Numbered from the stretch's first letter, positions 54,765-63,401 are shown. The stretch is 64,000 nt of DNA from a bacterium (GCA_030615855.1 JAUWYL010000002.1:80283-144282); one strand, 5' to 3'. Program-made: numbers and translations. The notes: generated by a model not told the origin, from the sequence alone.

Positions 54765-54800
54765 GTTGCAACTTGTGTCCGATCGGACAATAAGTGCAAC
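54765..54800. repeat. 36-bp palindrome with CGATCG core, copy A
   Basis: Arms GTTGCAACTTGTGTCCGA and, in complement, GTTGCACTTATTGTCCGA meet at TCCGATCGGA. It begins 14 bp after the PaaX-like stop codon. Its sequence is identical, inverted, to copy C. Confidence 0.93.
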
Positions 54801-54813
54801 AAAATCTTGACTG

Positions 54814-55572
54814 TTAGAAAGTCCTCTCTACTGCAGTTAATAACTCCCGAGCCTCTGCTTCTCGCCAATCTTCAGGAAGAAATCTTTGAGGTAATTTAGG
54901 GTCAGAGTATAAAATTTTCCTAAATTCTATTCTGGCGAGGTGCTTAAAGGCATTATTGATCGCTGGCTTCTTCAGACGCTTGTTCTTTAATATCTTTCTT
55001 ATTCTCTCTTCCCATTTAATAATGAACTCTTCATACTCTTTATTCACACTATCTAATTGGGGCCAGGTCTTATAAATTAGTTCGTGTAATCTCTTATCTT
55101 CCTTCAGATACCCTTCAAAGGTCCAGATATATTCTCGATACTTCTGGAAGGCAAGTAATTTTTCTACTTTTTCCAAAACATTATGAGGCGAAATCCAAAC
55201 GCTGCGATGCATCCTTCCAAATCCTAATTTTTTAAGTTCTTGACGCAGTTCTCTACGCGCTTTATGTTCTTCCTCTGGAATATCAAAAGAAACCAGACGC
55301 CACTTACCATCCCATCTCTTTTCTTTCTCTGGGACAATAAGAGATAGAGTTTCCAACAATTCTTTTCCTTTCCTGCTTAGTAGAAAAGTAATTCCTTTCT
55401 TTTTATTCCCTCTCTTTATATAGCCTTCCTTCTGTATCCGGCTTAAAGTAGCACGGGCACTGGAAATAGCAAGAACTTCTGTTAGATACTTCCAGATAGC
55501 ACGGTGAGGAGTAAATAAAAATTCACCAATGCTATCTATGAGAATTAACAGTTCGTCTCTTTGAGAAAGCAT
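54814..55572 (-). CDS. PaaX-family transcriptional regulator (HTH plus Cas2-like domain)
   Basis: 252 residues. An N-terminal winged helix (about 8-75: IGEFLFTPHRAIWKYLTEVL, then SSARATLSRIQKEGYIKR) is followed by a PaaX central, Cas2-like domain (KRWDGKWRLVSFDIPEEEHK and RRELRQELKKLGFGRMHRSV). A helical C-terminus (about 170-250) completes it. PaaX proteins repress catabolic operons and bind palindromes. AGGAGG precedes the ATG. The gene is bracketed by palindromes A and B, which makes these candidate binding sites. Confidence 0.85.
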   Translation of the reverse strand: MLSQRDELLILIDSIGEFLFTPHRAIWKYLTEVLAISSARATLSRIQKEGYIKRGNKKKGITFLLSRKGKELLETLSLIVPEKEKRWDGKWRLVSFDIPEEEHKARRELRQELKKLGFGRMHRSVWISPHNVLEKVEKLLAFQKYREYIWTFEGYLKEDKRLHELIYKTWPQLDSVNKEYEEFIIKWEERIRKILKNKRLKKPAINNAFKHLARIEFRKILYSDPKLPQRFLPEDWREAEARELLTAVERTF

Positions 55573-55602
55573 ATCTCCACCTCCTTAATAAAGAAGATAA
55601 AT

Positions 55603-55638
55603 GTTGCAATTTGTGTCCGATCGGATAATAAGTGCAAC
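55603..55638. repeat. 36-bp palindrome with CGATCG core, copy B
   Basis: Differs from copy A at two positions. It lies 31 bp upstream of the PaaX-like start codon and 28 bp after the stop codon of the gene before it. Confidence 0.93.
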
Positions 55639-55665
55639 AAAATTAAAATGACGAGTTATTGCTAT

Positions 55666-56142
55666 TTAGTGGTGAAGGAGGGCTAAGATCTTGGCCCAGG
55701 TAATGATTCCCTCTATCATCGATACCCAGATGATAGTACCGATGAGGTTTCCCAGGGCAAAGAGAAAAAAGCTTTCCTTATATTTCAATTTGAAGATAAG
55801 GGTTAAGAATAGGATGTTGAACGGTCGACCTGCGGTGGGAATGGCGGGCATGAGGAAGAGACTCGCCTTTCCCATGGGTCTTGCCCAACCTATCATTTTT
55901 GACCTCGAGATTCTTTCCTGAAGGGATAGTGCCTTCTCCTTTGCTAAAGAAAGAAACCTCAGACTGAAGGTTCTCTCGTAAGCCCAGTAGAGGATAAGGA
56001 GGACTAAGAGGTCCATAAGATAGGCAGAGATGAAGATGAGATACCCATTGAGATTAAAACCCACAGCATAGGGAACAGAGGCCTTCCTTCCCCAGAGCAG
56101 ATGTAAGCCGATATATCCTAAGATGATACTAAATAATCTCAT
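55666..56142 (-). CDS. Small membrane protein, unknown (weakly like small multidrug export proteins)
   Basis: 158 residues with about four membrane segments and a basic amphipathic middle (KEKALSLQERISRSKMIGWA). The block PAIPTAGRPFNILFLTLIFK and LFALGNLIGTIIWV is reminiscent of PF06695-type proteins, without certainty. Overlaps the plsY-like gene by 4 bp. Confidence 0.55.
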   Translation of the reverse strand: MRLFSIILGYIGLHLLWGRKASVPYAVGFNLNGYLIFISAYLMDLLVLLILYWAYERTFSLRFLSLAKEKALSLQERISRSKMIGWARPMGKASLFLMPAIPTAGRPFNILFLTLIFKLKYKESFFLFALGNLIGTIIWVSMIEGIITWAKILALLHH

Positions 56143-56762
56143 CTTCTTTGCCTGATAAAGAGAGGCAAAACTTTTACTTTGAAGAGGGGAAATTTCTTTA
56201 TTGCTGCTAAAGCAGGGAGAATAAAGGTGAGAGCAAATAGGGCTGAGGGCTCATGGAAAGTGAACTTGGTGAGAAAGGGAAGGATGGTCATACCCACCAC
56301 CGCCCCTCCAGGGATCGTAGATTTGAACTTAGCAAAGGCGAATACCTTCCAGAATATCCCAGCAGCTAAAGCACTTATAGGTAGGATGATGAATAACTCA
56401 CGAGGTAAAAGGCAGAGCAAGACTCCAATACTACAGGATAGGCCTGCTCCTCCTCGAAACCGATAATATATCGGCCAGTTATGACCGGCCACGGTTAGGC
56501 TTGCTATTAAGACTACTACTTTATAATCGAGGTGTAATACCTTTAAAGCAATATAGGTAGGAATAATCGCTTTTGTCACATCCAAGATCAATACTAAAGC
56601 ACCTGCTGGTCGGCTGACCGCTCTATATACTGTCGCTGCTCCCGCGTTCCCATAATCTTTGACATCGATGCCCTTTAACTTCTTGCCAATCAGATAGGCA
56701 AAGGAGATAGAGCCTAGTAAATAAGTTATAATAGCTAAAGAAACAGTTTCTAAAAGTTTCAT
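56139..56762 (-). CDS. PlsY-like glycerol-3-phosphate acyltransferase, paralogue 1
   Basis: 207 residues from the ATG at 56762 (ATGA overlap with the gene before; GGAGGAAGAAGGG upstream). Five to six membrane segments. LGSISFAYLIGKKLKGIDVK and DYGNAGAATVYR correspond to PlsY motif 1, and GHNWPIYYRFRGGAGLSCSI to motif 2. Canonical PlsY has GNPGATN and GGKGVAT, so the motif-2 lysine is replaced by Ala here. PlsY uses acyl-phosphate to acylate glycerol-3-phosphate; with these changes the acceptor or activity may differ. Confidence 0.82.
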   Translation of the reverse strand: MKLLETVSLAIITYLLGSISFAYLIGKKLKGIDVKDYGNAGAATVYRAVSRPAGALVLILDVTKAIIPTYIALKVLHLDYKVVVLIASLTVAGHNWPIYYRFRGGAGLSCSIGVLLCLLPRELFIILPISALAAGIFWKVFAFAKFKSTIPGGAVVGMTILPFLTKFTFHEPSALFALTFILPALAAIKKFPLFKVKVLPLFIRQRR

Positions 56763-57574
56763 CCCTTCTTCCTCCACCATCTCGCCTTGGGAGGCTCAAA
56801 TAGCTCATCGCTTAAGCCGATATTTATCTTTAAGTCCTTGAATGTTCTCGACTCGGCAAACCTATCCCCTTCCTCATATATGGCATGCTGGATGGGTAGG
56901 AACTTTTCTTTATCTACCCAGAGGATCTCCTTGGTAATGGGATGTTTTCCCTCTTTTTTCTTGGGAATCATCACCAAGCGATAGCATTCCCTTTCCTCGA
57001 TTTTCTCTATTCCCATAAGTTCTATCTTTCCCTCTCTATTGTAATGGTTGGCCCTTCCGATAAGACCTCTTAGGTTGCATTCATCGAGTCTCAAGCCATG
57101 TCTCGGTGAGCGGACGATGGCAGAATCTGCATCAAAGGTAAAGACCGCAAAGGGAACGTATCTATGATGGGTTCCCTTTACCTTTCCATCTCGGAAGACG
57201 GCCTCTGCCCCTTCCTCCACCCCCTGAAGACCTATGGCATGCATCATATTCGGTCTTTTGAAGGAGAGTCTCAAAACCTTAGGCTTATACATCTTTTTCC
57301 CAAACCTTGAGAGCTGGTGAGTAACGCAGATGCACTGATAGTCTTCCACCTTCTCATAGGCCTCTTTCATCTTCCTCAGGATGTCCTGGACGGTAATTTC
57401 TTCTTTAATTTCAGGCTCTGAAATAACCTCTTTTATGGAGACTTCAGGAATGGAGACCTCCGGAGCAAGAACCTCGGGAGGTAATTCCACCCCAATCCTA
57501 GGTCTCTGGGAAACGATAAAAGGAATGAGAATAAGGATAAGTAATAAAAGAAGAAATATCCTAACAACAACCAT
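56759..57574 (-). CDS. Secreted DUF1571/LolA-fold-like protein
   Basis: 271 residues. N-terminal membrane anchor or signal (IFLLLLLILILIPFIV), a Pro/Glu/Val linker with repeats (PEVLAPEVSIPEVSIKEV), then a domain from about residue 65: ILRKMKEAYEKVEDYQCICV, VLRLSFKRPNMMHA, YRLVMIPKKKEGKH. The pattern resembles DUF1571 and other LolA/RseB-like periplasmic domains that bind lipids or lipoproteins. It is coupled to the first plsY-like gene, which supports a lipid role. Confidence 0.68.
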   Translation of the reverse strand: MVVVRIFLLLLLILILIPFIVSQRPRIGVELPPEVLAPEVSIPEVSIKEVISEPEIKEEITVQDILRKMKEAYEKVEDYQCICVTHQLSRFGKKMYKPKVLRLSFKRPNMMHAIGLQGVEEGAEAVFRDGKVKGTHHRYVPFAVFTFDADSAIVRSPRHGLRLDECNLRGLIGRANHYNREGKIELMGIEKIEERECYRLVMIPKKKEGKHPITKEILWVDKEKFLPIQHAIYEEGDRFAESRTFKDLKINIGLSDELFEPPKARWWRKKG

Positions 57575-57591
57575 TTCTGCTCCTTAAAGAT

Positions 57592-57620
57592 ATGATAGCA
57601 TACCAATCTGAATATTGCAA
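57592..57620 (-). promoter_or_regulatory. Promoter of the DUF1571-plsY1 operon
   Basis: Minus strand TTGCAA (57615-57620), 17 bases, TATCAT (57592-57597), about 18 bases before the start codon. Confidence 0.8.
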
Positions 57621-57689
57621 AAAATTTCTTGTTTCCAAATTCTTATGTTTTTTGATAAAAGTCGGGCGCGTTTCACTTGCCCCCTCTAA

Positions 57690-57716
57690 TAACAGAAACC
57701 CGCCAAAAAGGCGGGC
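57690..57716 (-). terminator. Rho-independent terminator after plsY2
   Basis: Minus strand CCCGCC-TTTTT-GGCGGG followed by TTTCTGTT. It separates the plsY2/plsY3 transcript from the next promoter at 57592. Confidence 0.85.
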
Positions 57717-57766
57717 ATTTAAAACGAAGAAAAAAATGAGATAGGTTCACTTCCTTTAAAGCGAAT

Positions 57767-57802
57767 GTTGCACTTATTGTCCGATCGGACACAAGTTGCA
57801 AC
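57767..57802. repeat. 36-bp palindrome with CGATCG core, copy C (inverted)
   Basis: Exact reverse complement of copy A, 16 bp after the plsY2 stop codon and before the terminator at 57690-57716. Copies A and C bracket about 3 kb. Confidence 0.93.
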
Positions 57803-57817
57803 AAAACTTCCCAATAT

Positions 57818-58420
57818 CTATCTTCTTTCTGTGAATCTCTTTATGGGGGGAATCTGTCTTATGATGACTATTCCAAAGAGAAGAAGGGTGAGAATGAACA
57901 ATGGATGGGACTCTTTGAATCTCATCCAGGTTAAAATAGGCATCAGGATATAGCCGATCATTGCTCCATAGGCCACAGTAGCCTTCTTTTTCTTCAAGAT
58001 AAGCCACAGGCCTAGGCCAACTATCAGAGCAACCAGGAAAGCGATCCCAAATTCCTTAGGCAATAAGATAAGAAGTGCGCCCATGGTTGTTCCCAGGCCC
58101 ATTCCTCCTCTAAATTGTAGAAATATCGGCCAGCTGTGACCAACGGTGACTGCTAAAACGACTAAGATTATCGGGATATACTGCTCTTCAGGGAGGAAGA
58201 GTACCTTTGCTATATATACCGGAAGGGCTGCCTTACCGATATCCAAGAGGGCAACCAATGCCCCCCATTTAGGACCCAACTGTCTCCAGGCACCGGCTAC
58301 TCCTGGATTATCATACTTCCTGATGTCGATCTTCTTTACCGCTCTTCCCAAGATATAGGCCCAGTTTATAGAGCCTAATAAATAGGCAACAATGATCATG
58401 AGGATGGTTTCGACAATCAT
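57818..58420 (-). CDS. PlsY-like glycerol-3-phosphate acyltransferase, paralogue 2
   Basis: 200 residues from the ATG at 58420 (AAGGA upstream). LLGSINWAYILGRAVKKIDI and KYDNPGVAGAWRQLG replace motif 1, and GHSWPIFLQFRGGMGLGTTM replaces motif 2 (Met in place of Lys). Same topology as its neighbours but the most diverged motif 1. It follows plsY3 by 22 bp. Confidence 0.8.
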   Translation of the reverse strand: MIVETILMIIVAYLLGSINWAYILGRAVKKIDIRKYDNPGVAGAWRQLGPKWGALVALLDIGKAALPVYIAKVLFLPEEQYIPIILVVLAVTVGHSWPIFLQFRGGMGLGTTMGALLILLPKEFGIAFLVALIVGLGLWLILKKKKATVAYGAMIGYILMPILTWMRFKESHPLFILTLLLFGIVIIRQIPPIKRFTERR

Positions 58421-58442
58421 TTCTTTTCCTTCCACTAAATTT

Positions 58443-59075
58443 TTACTTCTTACTTTCTTTTAGCGATTCCTTAATTATGGGAATAAGTCTTTTGGGGACA
58501 TTAAGGACTTGTCTTACGGCAGCTAAGAAAAGTAAGAAGAGACTCAAAACAAATAAGGCTTGCGGTCTATAAAAGATCTTAACCATAAAGGGAAGGAGGA
58601 GTAATGCTGCGGCTCCCCCACCTGGGGCGGTGGACTTGGCCTTCTTAAAGATGGGTAGTTTCCACATAATGAAGCCGGCCAGAATGCCGAAAGGTAGAAC
58701 GATGGCCAATGCCTTGGGCATGAGGCAGGCCAAGATTCCTACACTACAGGCTAATCCTCCTCCACCTCTGAACTTAAAGAATACGGGCCAGTTGTGGCCT
58801 ACTATTACTGCTACTGCCACAAAGACCACCGGCCAATAATTGGGCAAAAAGATCTTTGCAGCGATTAGGGTAGGGATGACTGCCTTGCCCACATCTAAAA
58901 TACCGACTAAAGTGGCCCATTTCCCTCCCATGGTGCGGTATATCGTTCCTCCTCCTGGATTCCCATAATCCCGGATATCGATTCCTCTCACTATCTTGGC
59001 AATGATATAGGCCCAGAGTAGAGAGCCCAATAGATAACTTCCCACAACCATCAGAATAACTTTAGTAGTAAACAT
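58443..59075 (-). CDS. PlsY-like glycerol-3-phosphate acyltransferase, paralogue 3
   Basis: 210 residues. LLGSLLWAYIIAKIVRGIDI and DYGNPGGGTIYR at motif 1, GHNWPVFFKFRGGGGLACSV at motif 2 (Gly in place of Lys). Closest in pattern to paralogue 1. Upstream gap 59076-59172 contains GCGTTTATGCGTTGACGCG words only. Confidence 0.82.
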   Translation of the reverse strand: MFTTKVILMVVGSYLLGSLLWAYIIAKIVRGIDIRDYGNPGGGTIYRTMGGKWATLVGILDVGKAVIPTLIAAKIFLPNYWPVVFVAVAVIVGHNWPVFFKFRGGGGLACSVGILACLMPKALAIVLPFGILAGFIMWKLPIFKKAKSTAPGGGAAALLLLPFMVKIFYRPQALFVLSLFLLFLAAVRQVLNVPKRLIPIIKESLKESKK

Positions 59076-59172
59076 TCTCCCTCCTATAAATAGTTAACAA
59101 GAGACGTTATGCGTTTATGCGTTGACGCGTTTACGCGTTCCGCATTTCGCGTTCCGTATAACGTATCAACTT

Positions 59173-60039
59173 TTATTTGACTAAGTAGTATCCAATCCCC
59201 CAGCCACCTGGACCAAGGTGAACGATCTCACATCCCATCTTTCCAATAATGATTTCTTTACAGTCAATGTTCTTCTCTAAGGCTTCTTTTAGGTCTTTCA
59301 CTGCCTCTGGATTGTCTGCCACAGCAGCGATCAAGGCCTTTATCTTCTTGGCACCGGACTTCTCCATATCAGCCTTTATGGTCTCAATCATCTTCTGATT
59401 CACCTGTTGGATATTCCTTCCCTTTCCTAATGGTTCTATGGCCTGTGTCCCATACCTCATAATGAGTATCGGGATGACCTTCATTAAAGAGCCAAGAAGG
59501 GCCTTGCCTTTGCCTATTCTTCCTCCCTTATGGAGATACTCCAAATCGGGGAGGGCTAAGATAAGGGTACTTTTAGAAGCAACATCTTGGGCGATCTTGG
59601 CCACCTCATCCTTGTTCTTTCCTTCCTTGGCTGCCCGGGCAGCCTCCAAGATCACTAACCCTATGGGATGGGCAGTGAGCATGCTATTGACCACAGCCAC
59701 ATCTGCTCCTTCTACCTTATTTATTGCCTCCTTTGCGGCATCAAGAGTTGGTTGGCTAAATATTCCTCCTGCCATGGTGATGTTCACAATGGACTTCCCT
59801 TCTGCTGTCGATTTTCGATAGACTTCAGCAAACCTCTCGACGTTTATTGCTGCTGTCTTGGGAAAACTCTTCGATGCCTTCACCTTTGCCAAGAAATCCT
59901 CGGGACTAATGGTCTCCCTGACCCGATACTCTTTCCCCTCTAAAGTAACTGGAAAGTGAAGCACGTTTATTTCATACTCCTTCCATAGATTATCAGGCAA
60001 TCCCTGATTACAACCAGTAACAATCGCTACTTTCTTCAT
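59173..60039 (-). CDS. DegV-family fatty-acid-binding protein (FakB-like) 1
   Basis: 288 residues. VAIVTGCNQGLPDNLWKEY, FPKTAAINVERFAEVY, and LPDLEYLHKGGRIGKGKALL with MKVIPIL are DegV/FakB signatures. FakB proteins present a bound fatty acid to the kinase FakA, giving acyl-phosphate. A second copy and a FakA gene lie just upstream. Confidence 0.88.
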   Translation of the reverse strand: MKKVAIVTGCNQGLPDNLWKEYEINVLHFPVTLEGKEYRVRETISPEDFLAKVKASKSFPKTAAINVERFAEVYRKSTAEGKSIVNITMAGGIFSQPTLDAAKEAINKVEGADVAVVNSMLTAHPIGLVILEAARAAKEGKNKDEVAKIAQDVASKSTLILALPDLEYLHKGGRIGKGKALLGSLMKVIPILIMRYGTQAIEPLGKGRNIQQVNQKMIETIKADMEKSGAKKIKALIAAVADNPEAVKDLKEALEKNIDCKEIIIGKMGCEIVHLGPGGWGIGYYLVK

Positions 60040-60104
60040 CTTTTTTACCTCCTTTTAATTTTTACTTTTTCATTTTTAATTTTAATTTCTTCGCTCACCC
60101 CCTT

Positions 60105-60416
60105 CTATCCTACAAAAGCATATGCTCCAGTGGCTAAGCCGAGCATCCCGCCTTCAAAGTAGGCCACTCTCAAAGTCTCTGCCAATTCTTCCTTTGTTGC
60201 TCCAGATTCTCTTGCCATACGAGATAAATGAGAGACAGCACCTGATTGGCCCCTTACTGCATTTATTGCTAAGGCAATCAAGACCTTATACTTTGTATCC
60301 AGAGCCCCCTTCTCAAAGACCTTATCCATATCCTGCATTACAAGTTTAAAGAACTCCGGGTCCTTCTCCTTTATCACCTTAAAATTCTCTGGAATCTTCT
60401 TCATAAACTTGGCCAT
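60105..60416 (-). CDS. Carboxymuconolactone decarboxylase/AhpD-like protein without cysteines
   Basis: 103 residues, all helical. KYKVLIALAINAVRGQSGAV and SHLSRMARESGATKEELAET match the CMD/AhpD fold (PF02627). The usual redox CxxC is replaced by GQSG, and the whole protein contains no cysteine, so a peroxidase or disulfide role is excluded. It sits between two FakB-like genes. Confidence 0.82.
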   Translation of the reverse strand: MAKFMKKIPENFKVIKEKDPEFFKLVMQDMDKVFEKGALDTKYKVLIALAINAVRGQSGAVSHLSRMARESGATKEELAETLRVAYFEGGMLGLATGAYAFVG

Positions 60417-60465
60417 AAAACCCCCTTCTGATTTTACTTTCTTACTATCCTACTTTTCTACTTTC

Positions 60466-61317
60466 CTACTTTATCAAATAGGCTATCCCCCAGGACTGGG
60501 GCCCGGTATGGACTATACCACAGCAGCCGGTCTCCCTTAAGGTTATTTCTTCGGGATGGAATCTCTCTTCAACCATTCTCTTCAGTTCCCCTGCTGCCTC
60601 TTCATTATCGGCATGCTCTATGATACATTTTATTCCCTTTGCTCCTCTACTTTCCATATCAGATTTAATGGTTCCAACCATCTTCTCATTTGCCTGGGTG
60701 GGACTCCTTCCCTTTCCTACCGGGGTTATTACATTCTTTGCGGCGATGATGGGAATGACCTTCATCAAAGAGCCCATCAAGACCTTAGCCTTCCCAATCC
60801 TTCCCCCACGGTAAAGATACTCCAGGTCAGGAAGGGCGCGGAGCAGGTTAGTATTCTCTCTGGCCTTTCGGGCAACTTTCAAGACCTCCTCTTTCGATTT
60901 CCCCTTTCTTATTGCCCGGGCTGCCTCTAAGATGACCAATTGTATTCCACCTATAATCTGTTCGGTATCAAATATTTCGACCTCTACTTCAGAGACCATT
61001 TCCTTTGCTTTCTGGGCAGAATCATGGGTGGCGATGGACAAACCAGAGGACATATGCATGGAAAGCACCGCCTTCCCTTCCTTCATAAAGGCCTCATAGG
61101 CCTCTGCTAATTCACCAATGGGAAGAGCAGCCGTCTTGGGAAACTCCTTTGATTTCTTCACTTTCTCCAGAAACTCTTTTGGCTGGATATCCATCCCATC
61201 CCGCAAGGCCTCACGACCTAATATTATGGGAAAAGGAATGACCCTTATTCCATACTCTTTAATCAAAGGAGAGGGAATACCAGCAACGCTTCCCGTAACA
61301 ATACCTATTTTTGTCAT
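60466..61317 (-). CDS. DegV-family fatty-acid-binding protein (FakB-like) 2
   Basis: 283 residues, paralogue of the 59173 gene. IGIVTGSVAGIPSPLIKEYG, FPKTAALPIGELAEAY, LPDLEYLYRGGRIGKAKVLM and SLMKVIPI. Different lipid pockets in paired FakBs commonly give preference for saturated or unsaturated acyl chains; whether that holds here is not shown. Confidence 0.88.
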   Translation of the reverse strand: MTKIGIVTGSVAGIPSPLIKEYGIRVIPFPIILGREALRDGMDIQPKEFLEKVKKSKEFPKTAALPIGELAEAYEAFMKEGKAVLSMHMSSGLSIATHDSAQKAKEMVSEVEVEIFDTEQIIGGIQLVILEAARAIRKGKSKEEVLKVARKARENTNLLRALPDLEYLYRGGRIGKAKVLMGSLMKVIPIIAAKNVITPVGKGRSPTQANEKMVGTIKSDMESRGAKGIKCIIEHADNEEAAGELKRMVEERFHPEEITLRETGCCGIVHTGPQSWGIAYLIK

Positions 61318-61341
61318 TGCAATTTTTACTTTTCTACTTTC

Positions 61342-63198
61342 CTACTCTACTGATATGATATAATAGTAATGCGGCTGTCCTCCGAAGTAAAGCTGGACCT
61401 CGAGGTTAGGATACTTTTCTTTTACCTGGTTCAGTAATTTATTGGCTTTTCTTTTTCTCGCTCCTTTACCATAGTAGAGGGTGACGATACTATCGCCTTC
61501 AGCTACCATCTCCTTTATTAAATCCAGAGCCACTCTCTGAGGCTTCCTTCCCTTTACTTTTATCTCTTTATGATAAAGACCGATGACCTCCCCCTTTCTA
61601 ATCTTAAGTTCCTTATACTTAGCAATCCTGGCTGCCTTTGCTACCTGACCAGTCTTTATTCTTCCTAAGGCCTGACTCATAGATTCCTTATTCTCTTCTA
61701 TGCTTCCCTCTGGATTATAATCCATCAGAGCCGCCAGTCCCTGAGGAATGCTCTTCGCAGGAATTACTTCTACCCTCTTCTTGCTCAACTCCTTGGCTTT
61801 CTCTGCTGCCGGAATGATATCCCCATCATTGGGTAAGAGGATAACGTTCTTTGCTTCCATTTTCTCTATGGCCTTACTTATATCCTCTACAGAGGGCTTC
61901 AATTTTTTTGGCCCTCCCAGTATCTCATCCACACCCATGCTTTTCAGAATTTTACTTAAGCCTTCTCCCGTAGATACCGCAACGATTCCTAATTCTTTAA
62001 CCTTTACTGCTTCTCCAACCTCCTTCTCCATCAAGAGGGTCTGGTGCTGCTTATCCATATCGTCTATCTTTACCTTATCTACCTCCCCTAAAGTAGCAGC
62101 ATATGCCTTTACCTTATCCGGCTCATTGGTATGGATGTGGCACTTTGCCAATTCCGAAGAACCAACCACAATGGCACAGTCCCCATGCCTTGCCAATTCA
62201 TTCTCAATCTCTTTCAAGACTAAATCCTTCCCCTTGATCAGAAATTCTGTACAGTACTTATACTTTAGTTCCCTTTCCCAAGTGTCAACCGCTCTCTGGG
62301 CAGTGCTTCTCACCGCCTTAATATCTAAGAGACCTCTCTTCTGAATGATCCCCAGGACCTTCTCCCAGGTTCCCACTACCCTCCTTATGCCCGTGGCATT
62401 TTTGAGTTTCTGTAAGGGGAGGCGGGAGAGTTTCTCCTTTGCTGCTTGGATGGTCTTGGCAGCAATGGTCTCAACCTCCTTGATGTCCTTCAGTTCCCCT
62501 CCCCGAATGCCAACCAGGATGCTTCGCCAAGTGTTAATGGTTTTTGCAACCGTAACCTCGACCTTTGAAATTTCCTCCAATGGCTTGCCCTCTATGAGCC
62601 TTAAAACGCCTTCTAAGATATAGACAAAGCCCGCTCCCCCAGCATCAACTACTCCGGCATCCTTCAGCACAGGAAGCATCTCTGGTGTCTTCTCTAAAAC
62701 TTCTTGCGCTTCTTTATGGGTCTCTCTCAATATTTTAGCGATATCGCTTTCTTCTTTCGCAATTTCAAGGGCTCTCCTTGCTGATTCCTTGGCTACCGTG
62801 AGCATAGTTCCTTCCACTGGTTCCCTCACTCCACCATAGGCAGCCTCTGCTCCTTTAAAAAATGCCTGGGCCAATTCTTTAGCCTCTACCCTCTTCTTTC
62901 CCTCAAGACCCTTTGCCAATCCCACCAGGAATTGGGAGAGAATTACTCCCGAACAACCCCTTGAAGCCATGACACTACTTGTGCCCACTTCTTTAGCAAT
63001 AGAGGATAGGTCTCTATCCTTAAGTTCCTTCATTGCTTCCACCGCTGCCTTCAGAGTCAAGGACATATTAAACCCCGTGTCCCCATCTGGAACGGGAAAG
63101 ACATTCAGGTTATTGACCACCTCCATCTTAGAGGCCAGCCAATCATTAGAAGCAGATAAAGCCTTAATCAACCTTCTTCCGTTACAGTGCTTAATCAT
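61342..63198 (-). CDS. fakA: Fatty acid kinase FakA (DhaL/DAK2-type) with extended middle region
   Basis: 618 residues, about 70 longer than typical FakA. N-terminal DhaL nucleotide domain (1-205): NVFPVPDGDTGFNMSLTL, ASRGCSGVILSQFLVG and DAGVVDAGGAGFVYILEG. An added helical stretch (about 225-330), rich in TWxxxL-like repeats, precedes the zinc region CTEFLIKG..KCHIHTNEP. The C-terminal domain ends near YYGKGARKRKANKLL. It phosphorylates FakB-bound fatty acid. Gene order fakA-fakB-CMD-fakB-plsY3-plsY2 makes a pathway unit. Confidence 0.88.
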   Translation of the reverse strand: MIKHCNGRRLIKALSASNDWLASKMEVVNNLNVFPVPDGDTGFNMSLTLKAAVEAMKELKDRDLSSIAKEVGTSSVMASRGCSGVILSQFLVGLAKGLEGKKRVEAKELAQAFFKGAEAAYGGVREPVEGTMLTVAKESARRALEIAKEESDIAKILRETHKEAQEVLEKTPEMLPVLKDAGVVDAGGAGFVYILEGVLRLIEGKPLEEISKVEVTVAKTINTWRSILVGIRGGELKDIKEVETIAAKTIQAAKEKLSRLPLQKLKNATGIRRVVGTWEKVLGIIQKRGLLDIKAVRSTAQRAVDTWERELKYKYCTEFLIKGKDLVLKEIENELARHGDCAIVVGSSELAKCHIHTNEPDKVKAYAATLGEVDKVKIDDMDKQHQTLLMEKEVGEAVKVKELGIVAVSTGEGLSKILKSMGVDEILGGPKKLKPSVEDISKAIEKMEAKNVILLPNDGDIIPAAEKAKELSKKRVEVIPAKSIPQGLAALMDYNPEGSIEENKESMSQALGRIKTGQVAKAARIAKYKELKIRKGEVIGLYHKEIKVKGRKPQRVALDLIKEMVAEGDSIVTLYYGKGARKRKANKLLNQVKEKYPNLEVQLYFGGQPHYYYIISVE

Positions 63199-63401
63199 CC
63201 TTTACTCCGTTCTAAGCACAGATATTCACAGATTATTTACAGATTAGCACAGATCACAGATACTGAATGCTGGATCATCGATGGACGTAACCGTTTAACG
63301 ATAACCGAAACGAGCTGCGCAACCGCAACCGATTACCGATAACCGATCACTAATCACTTTCTCACTTTCCTATTATCTTACTCTCTTACCTTCCTACTTT
63401 C
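63199..63401. repeat. Repeat-filled gap upstream of fakA
   Basis: CACAGATT words (63220-63262), an ACCGATAACCG/CGTAACCGTTT run related to the GGTTACGG palindromes (63285-63345) and CTACTTTCCTA words. No gene is visible. Confidence 0.7.

Noticed and set aside
54765-57802. CRISPR array
   Set aside because: The 36-bp palindromes are solitary and hundreds to thousands of bases apart with genes between them; there is no repeat-spacer series and no cas gene other than a PaaX protein with a Cas2-like fold.
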